Shown here: one piece after another, positions 55,665 to 64,000 of the stretch | How positions within the stretch are numbered: position 1 is the stretch's first letter | How the letters are laid out: each line of letters starts with the position of its first letter | Source: Harmonia axyridis | Lineage: Eukaryota > Arthropoda > Insecta > Coleoptera > Coccinellidae | Assembly: GCF_914767665.1 (NCBI RefSeq) | Contig: NC_059507.1 | Span: forward strand, 14,136,001 to 14,200,000 | DNA length: 64,000 bases | Direction of reading: 5' to 3' | Position numbers and translations under genes: made by a program | The notes under the pieces: generated by a model | What the model saw: the letters and a program-made list of their open reading frames with translations, nothing else | The model's database searches: none | What the model was told of the DNA's origin: nothing

Positions 55665-56527
55665 AAGGGATTCACGGCTTGGCTTAATTTTCAAGCTACT
55701 TGACTTGAGCTTGACTTAAAATCAAGTCAAGCTCAAGTCAAGTAGTAGAGTTTCAATCTCAAGTCAAGTATTTATTTATTGAGTACTTAAATCATATCAA
55801 GCTACTCATTGATTTTCAACAATTTTATTGTGTAGTGTCACAACAATAAAAAAATTATGAAATGAGAAGGAACCTTGCAGAAAAACACTTTTATTTATTA
55901 AACTTATTGTATAAAAGAACCGAAAATAGCAACTTTCTTGGAATAGAAACATAAATTGAATCACTATAAATCATAACAAAATAAAAAATAATAAAAAAAT
56001 AAGTTTCTTTATTTTGAGAAACCTCCAGGCTTTGTTTGATTTCATAATTTTCCATCCAAGATCTAAGACATATGAGGCATTTTATTGATTTGTCGCCTAA
56101 CCTATTGCGGGTTTTTGTAACTGTAAGAGCAGCTTTGGAAAATTGTCTCTCAGCAGGAGCTGAAGCGTTGATAAAAAATTCTTGGCCATTTTGGCCGAGT
56201 TTGGAAAGGTATTTCTGAAACTACCAAAATCTATACCAAAAGAAATGTGAGAAAACTATTAATAAAGTCACACTGGCGAATGCTTCAGTCTCTCGACGCT
56301 CGAGGAATCCCCTTATTTAGTCTAAACGCTCATGAGATTGCAGAAATATATGCTGTGTGTCGCGTGCATATCAAGCTCAAGTATTATCAAGTAGCTTGAT
56401 ATCGAGTCAAGCAATAAATATCTAAAATCAAGTCAAGTCAAGCTCAAGGATGTAATTTTTCACGAGATTGATTTTCAAGTCAAGTATTTGGTTAAAATGT
56501 CAAATTACTTGGCTTGATGAATCCCTA
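55665..56527 (-). mobile_element. hAT element, family H, copy H3, with perfect 8-bp target duplication
   Basis: The ends are AAGGGATTCACGGCTTGGCT and, inverted, TAGGGATTCATCAAGCCAAG. The element is flanked by ACCACCAT on both sides (55657-55664 and 56528-56535), an exact 8-bp duplication as made by hAT transposases. At 863 bp it is an internally deleted element. Only a scrap of transposase remains. Confidence 0.93.
56030..56215 (-). pseudogene. hAT dimerisation-domain scrap (H3)
   Basis: On the minus strand it reads KNGQEFFINASAPAERQF and LQLQKPAIG in shifting frames, corresponding to the FLSTPASSTPVERQF and VTKTRNRLGDKS parts of copy H1 (13460-13678). It has an in-frame deletion of the Ala-Ser-Ser part and small indels. 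Nothing else of the transposase is left. Confidence 0.65.
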
Positions 56528-56535
56528 ACCACCAT

Positions 56536-57270
56536 GTTCAGTTCAAAACGAAATTATAGATGTTTCCTCTTACAATCATTTTATGGGTTTTCATATAATT
56601 TCTTCAAACAATGATCTTTATTGTGGAATGACAATATTTTTTTGGTCATCGCAGAAGCTCCAGAGGGGAAATGAAAGGGTACCTAATGTTATGACTCATA
56701 CGCGGAAAGACATGTGGTGGTAATCCCTCTTAAGTTGTGCAAAAACTTTTGAGACATAGGTTACACGGAAATATTACTTCTGAGTGTTATACTTTCCATG
56801 TCTCTACCTATACTGAGTATTGCGTACACAAGATGTTAACTTCAATGCTATCCTACTTTCCGGATATTAAAATAAAACGAACGATTTTGAAAGGATAGCA
56901 TTCTACAAGTGATGTCGTTCAACTTCCATTTAGTTAAGAAATCAAAGCAATCAAGGGATTGACAAATGAAAGTGAAAATGACAAATAAATTGGTACTAAT
57001 CGAACGGTCGTTAAATATAAACGTGGTACTAGCTTGTCTGGTTGAGCCCAGCTCCTATTCAGTCCTGCAGACAGAGCACTATCTCATTATTCTGTTTATT
57101 TACTATCGATGGAAATGTCGTGGTGCGATTTGATCAATATGTCCTTGTCTCTTGAATTATGAGCCATTATTCTGTCTGGGCTCTAAACTGCATCAACTGG
57201 CGGTTTTGGCGAGAATTAAAAATGTAAAGAGCAGTGCTGGAATGATGATGTAACTTACACTGGAATGCAT
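56536..57270. other. No recognisable gene
   Basis: AT-rich to mixed composition; no open frame with motif and no repeat ends. Confidence 0.45.
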
Positions 57271-57605
57271 TGAGTGTTCAATGTAACATACGGGTTATTT
57301 GGGCCCAAAAAGTTGCCGACCAATTGGTGTCAACAAGATTTGCGATCTTGTGTGGTCAAGTTATTAACGTTTCTTGGGTAGTTAGAATGGAATTCGCATT
57401 GTGGTGAGAAATTACCAGGAATTAATTGTTTGAAGGGATAGTTGGTGTTCTTTTTGTTGGTGAATTATCTCATCCGATTGGTATTTTGCGTGTATATAAA
57501 GGGTTATGCATTTGGTTGTTTCGAAAGTAAAAGTAAATAAAGCATTCTTTCAATTAGTATATCGATCATATCATATCATATTTTTCTTTCAATATACTGC
57601 TTGAA
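57271..57605 (+). other. LTR-like or promoter-like stretch
   Basis: Begins TGTTCAATGTAACATACGGG. A TATATAAAGGG box lies at about 57492, and an AATAAAGCATTC polyadenylation-like signal follows 45 bp later. TATA and AATAAA in this order and spacing are what a solo LTR of an insect retrotransposon would show. No clean TG...CA ends with a target duplication and no internal gag-pol were found, so the call is tentative. Confidence 0.2.
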
Positions 57606-57743
57606 CCTTGAGCCATTAGGAGTAGAATACATTATTCAAATATCTTCCGCGTGATTTCTTTACAGAATTCGATACTTGAGGTGATTTTCGATGACTCGTC
57701 GCCACATTTTGAGCAAAATCTCACCATAACTTAACGGATGTTA

Positions 57744-58747
57744 ACAAGATGTACAACTTTGTTTCCGCCGTTTTGCAATAGATGGCTTTGATATGAAGAA
57801 ATCTGCGGCTGAGGCTCATCGAATGCTCCAAATACCCCTATTCCCCTATATTCAACGCTTCTAGAACGGTGATTTTGGCGTCGAAGACCTGCATGGCGGT
57901 GGAAGAGAGAAGGTTTTCGAAGATGCAGAGTTGGAGGCATTACTTAATCAGGACTCGTGTTAAACGAAACAAGTATTGGTAGGATCAATGGGTCGCAACA
58001 AGCCATTTCAAAAGGCCTAAAAGTCATGAGAATGATTCAGAAACAAGGAAATTGTGTGCCGTACGAGTTGAAGCCGAGATATGTTAAACATCGTTTGTTT
58101 GCTTATTGCAAGACAAAGACGGAAGAGATTACTGCGTCGCATTGTGACTGGAGAAAAATGGGTTCACTACGATAATCCCAAGCGCAAAAAATCATGGAGA
58201 TATACCGGCCATGCTTCCACGTCGACGGTCAAACCGAATATTCACGCTTCCAAGGTCATGCTCAGTATTTGGTGGGACCATTTCGGCGTAGTGTATTATG
58301 AGTTGTTTAAACCGACTGAAATAATCACAGGCGATCGTCATCGAACTCAATTAATGCGTTTGAGCTAAGTATTGAAAGACAATCATGACAATGCTCGACC
58401 CCATATTGCGAAAGTGGTCCAGACATACTTGGAAACGTTGAAATGGGAAGTCCTACTCCACCCGCCGTATTCTCCAGACGTTGCTTCCTCCGGCTATCAC
58501 TTGTTTCGATCAATGGCACACGGCCTGGCTGACCAGCACGTCGGGTCTTATGAAGCAGTAAAAAATTGGATCAATTCGTGAATCGCTTTAAAAGATGATT
58601 AGTTTTTTCAACGCGGGATTCGTACGCTGCCTGATAGAAGGGAAAAAGTAGTGGCCAGCGATGGACAATACTTTGGTTCATGAATGTTCAACCAGTTTTT
58701 CCCAATAAAGCCTCTAATTTGAAAAAAAGCAAAGTTGTACGCCAATG
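57744..58747 (+). mobile_element. Mariner family B, copy B5, both TIRs and TA flanks
   Basis: 5' end ..GATGTACAACTTTGTTTCCG CCGTTTTGCAATAGATGGC; 3' end GCAAAGTTGTACGCCAATG before TA. At 1004 bp it is internally deleted. The leader jumps from ATAGATGGC directly into TTGATATGAAGAAATCTGCG, removing about 150 bp including the start codon. Confidence 0.88.
57793..58683 (+). pseudogene. Mariner B transposase (B5), start and two catalytic Asp lost
   Basis: Readable blocks: MKKSAAEAHRMLQ, DFGVEDLHGGGREKVFEDAE, LEALLNQDSCxTKQ, then QQAISKGLKVMRMIQKQGNC with VPYELKPRYVKHRLFA, LRRIVTGEKWVHYDNPKRKK, KVMLSIWWDHFGVVYYELFK and TEIITGDRHRTQLMRLS. The codon for the first catalytic Asp is deleted (TG-EKW where TGDEKW is expected). 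HDNARPHIAK keeps the second Asp. The third motif reads PPYSPDVASSGYHLF, with Gly instead of Asp at position 34. The tail is VASDGQYFGS, stop 58683. It also carries frameshifts. Confidence 0.9.
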
Positions 58748-59442
58748 TATTATAATTTTTCATAGTGGGTATCATTCAACAATTTTCTCACTGATTCTGA
58801 CATAAAATTGTATGGGAAAATATCATAAAATCAACGAATCAGGCTCTCTAACTCCCCATCTTACACCTATTGAAAGAAGAAAACTTTTTCTATGACAAAT
58901 GACCTCATTCGAATTCAAAGCACGTTCTTCAAATGTGGGTAAATAACCACTTATGACGGTCTCAAAGCCACAACAAATAAATTCCCAGATTAGCGCCCTT
59001 GAAATACCTAGACACATAGGCTTTGATCGGCTTTTCTCTTGGGTAAGTAGAGAATTAAAAGGAACTGTAGGTACTCAGCTAGTGACCTGAATCGAACTGC
59101 TTTTGATATAGACTTTAAGCGGTCAAATGTACTCCGCATGGAATTGTACCAAAGCGGAGATAGGTATTTTCCCTCGTGCGATAAATAAATCTGAGATTTT
59201 GTATGCTTTGATGTTTCCGCACCTAAATCTTTTAAGCCCATGTGCGACGTGGGTGGAATTTAAGATCTATGGTTAAGGTTATGGCGTATATTCATTGGAG
59301 GTATCAAAGATTATCCGTATAGTCGTAAACTGAGTTTGATTAAGGTTCCGCTATAAAGTGCATAAATTATTAGAACCTATTTTTATAGATCTATGAAAGG
59401 AATTGATACAGAAAAATCACGAATCAACACATTATTCACATA
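58748..59442. other. No recognisable gene
   Basis: AT-rich; minus-strand frames at 58823-59241 have no motif. Confidence 0.45.
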
Positions 59443-59640
59443 CAGGGTGAGTGACTTGTACACATATTTCATCCGAAGATTCCTGAGGTCAAAAGAAACA
59501 CTTTTTTCCTTTACCATTTTTTCCGATTCGGCTCAGTTAAAAAGATACAGGCTGTTGAACATCGATAAAAAAAATGTAATTTTCGTAAGTAATTGCACAA
59601 GTGCATCAAAAATACCGATAATTTTGCATGAAAGCGTGTT
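59443..59640 (+). repeat. Family J partial copy J3
   Basis: CATACAGGGTGAGTGACTTG, ACACATATTTCATCCGAAGA, TTTTTTCCGATTCGGCTCAG and AAAAAGATACAGGCTGTTGA match J1 and J2. Only one end is found; the hairpin at 59675 lies about 35 bp further on. Confidence 0.65.
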
Positions 59641-59674
59641 GTCATAAAAACTGCATGAGTTCATTTTCATTTTT

Positions 59675-59715
59675 GGAGAAAGAGCCCTCCACCTTCGGTG
59701 TCGGGCTCTTTCTCC
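59675..59715. other. GC-rich perfect 13-bp hairpin
   Basis: GGAGAAAGAGCCC and its exact complement GGGCTCTTTCTCC enclose TCCACCTTCGGTGTC, which can itself pair CACC with GGTG around TTC. In AT-rich surroundings this is conspicuous. It is followed by TTTTG, superficially like a bacterial terminator, but the context is eukaryotic. The role is unknown; it may be the centre of a foldback repeat. Confidence 0.5.
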
Positions 59716-61204
59716 GTTTTGTAGTAATTTGATGTTAAAAAAATTATCTGTTGAATTCAAAAAATTTGGTACTTTGACTGAATGCAACTCTGTTCTCTGT
59801 TGAGAAAAAACCTCAGAAATAATAATTTATTTTGATGAAGTGAAGTACTAGCCAACTTAATTTGAAAATGAAGTTATTTGAATAAGCTCACCTCAACTCC
59901 ACAATTTGATCACAAATTACTGAGGTTTGGCATAGCTCTGATAATATGATAATAAGAAGATACTTCATAAAACCAACATTCTGTTTTGAAGACTCCATAT
60001 CACTATCTAAGCCCATGTTTAAAAAAGTTTTCACAAAATAGTACCATTATCATGACACCACTCAAGATCTCAAACCCCACTAGTGACTGCTGCTATCGTA
60101 CATTACTGTATTCTTCATCAGGTCTTCAGGCTTATCTTGAAACATACCTCTACATACAAAACAAATTTTCATGTGATTCAATACTTATATTCTTTTGATA
60201 TTCGATTATTTCATCCCAGAGCATGTGATTGACATACTTTCAAGAGGCCATAATTGTTTCAACGTGAAAACAAATTAAGTGAGTTGGAAGAAACAGAATA
60301 TTCAATTTTAGATATTCATATTGCATACTTCTAGTTTATTTTCAATGACAAAATTAAGATGAATCAAGTAGTAGAGTTCAGTTCAGGTGTAGATACGAAA
60401 CAAATTTGATCTCTAGTGAAGTCTAACTCATCCATTATTCGTTGATATCAAAGTTATAACATTCTCTCAATTCATTTCCATATTGATGGTATTTATAATA
60501 AAATTCAATTCAGCCAATATCAAACAAAGAAATAATTACGCACATCAAATTTACAGGGTGTACATTTTCAGAAAACGCTGTCTCATTACTTTTTGGTCCA
60601 GTGTAGTAGGTATAAGACTGATGCAAGTAAGAAATTAAATGAGACATCTACATGAAAGAACATAACATGGTGGAACACTTTAAATATCAGTGCTGAATCG
60701 CTAATATCCCACTAGTTGATGCGGCACACTGCCTGAAGACAGCAGAATTAGTATGGAAGATTATTATTCGCCGATCGACATTACAGATAAGAAGCAGACA
60801 GGCGTAATCGACTATACGTGAATATTCAATGATATATTGCACACCACCCTGAGGCTGTTTGCTGATGTTAAGAGATTATTGGCCACCAACGTATCAACGT
60901 AACTGCACTATTGTCTACGGATCTTTTGAGCGTTCGTTCCCTGATCAGAGCGCTCTATCATTTCGTCACAATGTCTCTAATTTTCTTATTTTGAATCGGG
61001 AATGGTCTCAAACCAGGTTCTAATGAGAAATCTGTTCTAAAATTCAATTCCGAACTGAATCTCGATTGCGTTTAGATTAAGGATTTATAATTTCTACACT
61101 GGAGATGTGCTACATCTTATTCCCTATAAGAAAGAAATTCTCTGAAATATCAACTATTACTTTCTTTTTAAGCTGGTCTCATTTATTTCCACTTCTGGAA
61201 CCAT
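59716..61204. other. No recognisable gene
   Basis: AT-rich. ACAGGGTGTACATTTTCAG at about 60554 is a lone repeat-type terminus. 60730-61060 has more mixed composition without motif. Confidence 0.45.
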
Positions 61205-62350
61205 GTACAATGTATTGATGTTATTGCAGAACCTTTAGTCCACATCATGAATAAATCATACATCGATGGTGTCTTTCCGGAAGCCCTTTAAACTGCTGTT
61301 ATAAAACCTATCTTTAAAAATGGTGATCCTAAAGATACAAGTAGTTATCGTCCAATCAGTATTTTATCCACATTCGCAAAGATATTTGAAAAAATTTTGG
61401 CTACAAGACTTATAAAATTCTTCAAAAAATTCAAAATATTTTCTCAAAGTCAGCATGGTTATATTCAGGGAAGAGGTACAATAGCAATATTCGAATTATA
61501 TTCTATAATAACAGCATTAGAGAGGAAGGAATTACCAATTGGGTTGTTTTTGGATTTGTCAGAGGCATTCGACTGTGTGGACACAGAAATTTTACTGAGA
61601 AAACTAGAAATGTACGGAATAAGAGATAAACAACTAAAACTCATCGAGATCTATTTGAAGACTGTAAAGATGGTGATAAATAACAAAGAATACCAGTCCT
61701 CAAAGAGAGTAAGTAATGCCGGGGTACTACAAGGAAGTATCCTTGGACCGCTACTATATTTCTAGTTTACATAAATGATCTTCCTTCGGCGCTATGAGAT
61801 TATATTTTTGAGAGACTTTATATGGAGCTTGTATCTTTCGCTGATGATACCAATTTTATCTTGAGATCCTCCTCTTTTGGGTCTACTCTTGAGATGGTTC
61901 AGACAATTCTGGACGTTATAAATCACTGATGCAGCAAAAATCGTCTTATGTTGGACATTGCCAAAACGGAGTGCATGGTTTTTAGCACGGATAGATCTTC
62001 AGTCACAGTACCACATCAAATTAGCCAACAAATCACAGTTTCTGCGCCTACAAAGTTCCTGGGAGTTTATATTGGCAATCACCTTAAATGGCACTGTCAC
62101 ATTGACAATCTTGTGAAAAGACTTAACTCTGTGATATATTCAGTGCGTGTTCTCAAAACTAGTATGGACTTAAATACTTTAAAAATGGTATACTTTTCGA
62201 ACTTTCAATCTCTATTAGAATATAGCATAATTTTCTGGGGAGGAAGCTCCTCTTCTGAATTGGTATTTTTAAGACAAAAATCTATGTTAAGAACGTTATT
62301 TTATTAGTTAGCTTATTTGATGACAATTTCAGTAATATGCCTCAACTTGG
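61205..62350 (+). pseudogene. LINE reverse transcriptase fragment (CR1/L2-like)
   Basis: The RT domain of a non-LTR retroelement, 5' and 3' truncated. Order: IAEPLVHIMNKSYIDGVFPE, an in-frame TAA at 61289 (Lys expected in EALKTAVIKPIFKNGDP), SSYRPISILSTFAKIFEKIL, QHGYIQGRGT, LFLDLSEAFDCVDTEILLRK (palm motif A with catalytic Asp), NAGVLQGSILGPLLYF (motif B, Leu where Pro is usual), a frameshift at about 61763, VYINDLPS, FADDTNFIL (motif C, both Asp present, 61837-61848), an in-frame TGA at 61928 (Trp expected), NRLMLDIAKTECMVF, and FLGVYIGNHLKWHCHIDNLV. It then fades near 62350. The catalytic aspartates survive but at least three lesions prevent translation. Confidence 0.9.
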
Positions 62351-62509
62351 GTATAAACTCAACGGTTCATGAGTTTCTCATTTTCTATTCTGCCAATATG
62401 TAGTATTATAAGAGTGTTTGTGATTTGGACAAAAAATGTGCAGGGTGTTTTTGAAAAGATCATGAACTTGAAAAACTCAAATTCATCGAAACTAAAGATT
62501 TTCAAATTA

Positions 62510-62690
62510 CAACCTACATTTTTAGTAGTCTGTTTCCGGTATAACCGGAATTTGTAGACTTCTGAAAAAATTTTAGGGAGAAAGATCATCGTCTCAAACC
62601 CCAACATGCACATTTTCAGCACAAAATTATGATTAATTATTGATAAACGTCTAATAAGCCATCGCGGTGAATCCCCCTGTCAAAAAAAAC
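62510..62690 (-). repeat. Short repeat family G, copy G2
   Basis: The inverse of G1: on the minus strand ACAGGGGGATTCACCGCGAT, GGCTTATTAGACG, TTTTGTGCTGAAAATG, GAGACGATGATCTTTCTCCC, TAAAATTTTTTCAGA and CGGAAACAGACTACTA. It follows the LINE fragment above. Confidence 0.75.
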
Positions 62691-63561
62691 ATGTACAATA
62701 TTTCAGAATTCATCTGTTATTAATGGTATTATCACCAATTATTTCGAAACATGCCTGATTTTCTTATCTTCGCTAAAAACAAACGATGAATCTCAATCTA
62801 CAACTCACGCTCACTCTTGTAGAAGTTCACAAATTTTAATTTCTTACGATGCGCTTCAAGATTAATTAATAAATATTTATCAAGTGTCTGAAAACAGGAA
62901 CCCATAAATCAATATATGAGTAGGCTTAATTATTGTGAAAATGCCACATGCAACTGCAGAAGTTGAAATTTATATGCACTATGTATTTACATAGATTTTC
63001 ATTCTTGTTTCATTACGTCATCTTTCCTATTCACTTTCATTGAGTTTTATTGATGTTCATGTGGTTCAAATGACCTTTGATAAATGGTTGGTTACTGATC
63101 CCTCTTAAGAGAAGGCATTGGTTTCCCTATCACTGGCCGAATGCATATCTTCAGTGGTGTAGGTTGAGAAAATAAACATCGTCTACCTGCTCGAAGTTTA
63201 TTCATAATTATTTCTTTGTTTTAATTTACTTCTGTTGTTTGCACTTTTAGACTCTAAGAACCTCTTTGTAGTCTGGGTTTTCTCTCCGAAGGAGAACCAA
63301 ATTGTCCGTATAGAATAGTTTACTAACTGACAAAGAAACTGCATCACCCAGAAGGAACAGTTTATTATTATTTTTTTTTGTAAAAAATAGATTGTATATC
63401 AAGGAGTAAATAATTCAATTCGGAGAAAAATATCGTGAAATCATGTACCTAAACAATTTTTGTTACTTAAATATTGTAGTCGTTTTTTGCAAGTTTTTTT
63501 AAATTTTAGAACAAACCAGATGTTTGAGGATATCCAAAGCCGATGTTTAATTGTTGTTTAA
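62691..63561. other. No recognisable gene
   Basis: AT-rich. The Tc1 element that follows should have its 5' TIR somewhere after about 63350, but I could not place it. Confidence 0.4.
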
Positions 63562-64000
63562 ATGTCTAGAGCACGTGTACGTGGAATTTATCGCCAGCTA
63601 AATGAATTTGAAAGAGGTCGAATTATTGGTCTACTGGAGGCGGGGTTGTCATTTTGAGAAATTGTTAACCGTACGAACAGAAATCCAACTAGTGTTATGA
63701 GATGTTGTCAAGCGTGGTTTGATGATGTCCAAAAACGAAAGAGAGTAGGCACCGGACGTCGAAGAGGCATAAATGAAGTTTACAATCGACATCTAAGACT
63801 TGTAGCCATTAGAGACCGATTTGCGACAACTCGATCTTTGGCTGATGAGTGGTAAGGAAAACAAGGCCATCCTGCAACTTTCCGAACGGTTTACCGCAAG
63901 GTAAGTTCTTTTGGACTGCAGCATTTTCGACCCCATCTTGTGTTACCTCTGACGGTTGTGCAGAGAACGTCAACATTGGAATGTGGAATGGCATCAGGTC
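63562..64000 (+). pseudogene. Tc1-like transposase, N-terminal part, running off the window
   Basis: ATG 63562 opens MSRARVRGIYRQLNEFERGR then IIGLLEAGLSF, a stop (TGA 63655, Arg expected), EIVNRTNRNPTSVMRCCQAW, the bipartite HTH DNA-binding region of Tc1 transposases, a basic RRxRGTGRRRG-like hinge (GTGRRRGINE), LVAIRDRFATTRSLADEW, a second stop (TAA 63853, Phe expected), and GHPATFRTVYRKVSSFGLQH with FRPHLVLPLT. Near 63955 a small deletion shifts frame, since WNVEWHQ is encoded in the next frame at the edge. The catalytic DDE part would lie beyond 64000. It is a different Tc1 lineage from the one at 51.9 kb. Confidence 0.88.

Noticed and set aside
59675..59725. Hairpin plus T-rich run read as a rho-independent terminator
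   Set aside because: The window is eukaryotic (introns, mariners, LINEs); bacterial-type termination does not apply.

Overview
The window is eukaryotic, strongly AT-rich, and almost entirely non-coding plus decayed transposons. Mos1-like, mellifera-like and DD41D mariners, Tc1 elements, hATs, many short inverted-repeat elements and 5'-truncated LINE 3' ends with (TAA)n-type tails, together with GT/AG splice signals, point to an insect. A beetle is plausible, but the sequence alone does not settle the order. No prokaryotic gene, CRISPR array, operon, rRNA or tRNA was seen.

The only convincing host gene piece is one coding exon on the + strand (46431-46942). It has a clean acceptor, an upstream in-frame stop, an ATG at 46517, a signal peptide, and a phase-0 GTAAGT donor after codon 142. 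Its product is a secreted or extracellular-facing protein that I do not recognise. Its 5'UTR carries three upstream ATGs, one opening a 50-codon frame that overlaps the start. A CpG-dense segment at about 480-888 ending in GTGAGT may be a non-coding first exon, of this gene or another. If it is this gene's, most of the window is a first intron of about 45 kb full of transposons. That link is inference.

Layout. 0-4 kb: candidate promoter/first exon, then a duplicated block with a TA-flanked miniature element and an empty-site paralogue. 4.2-9.3 kb: a nearly whole mariner with TIRs (A), half of a second mariner (B1), an 800-bp foldback element and a DD41D remnant. 10.5-14.1 kb: two hAT-type elements, one with an 8-bp target duplication. 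15.8-28.2 kb: two DD41D elements (C1, C2), three decayed copies of mariner B, a mellifera-type mariner remnant, and a hAT-derived hairpin next to C2. 29-41 kb: LINE ends, a perfect-TIR miniature element with P-like ends, a miRNA-like hairpin, and long featureless stretches. 42-44.5 kb: a mariner split at its second catalytic motif by a 1.55-kb palindromic element. 45.6-50.7 kb: five or more LINE fragments around the host exon. 51.9-64 kb: a Tc1 copy, a hAT with a perfect 8-bp target duplication, mariner B5, an RT-bearing LINE, and a second Tc1 running off the end.

No transposase or reverse transcriptase here is intact: each has frameshifts, stops, deletions or a lost catalytic residue. I did not find a clear new multi-gene system. 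The most distinctive items are the host exon with its overlapping upstream ORF, the palindromic elements, a three-copy miniature element carrying a conserved Cys-x2-Cys start, and several unrelated short repeats sharing TACAGGGTG termini.
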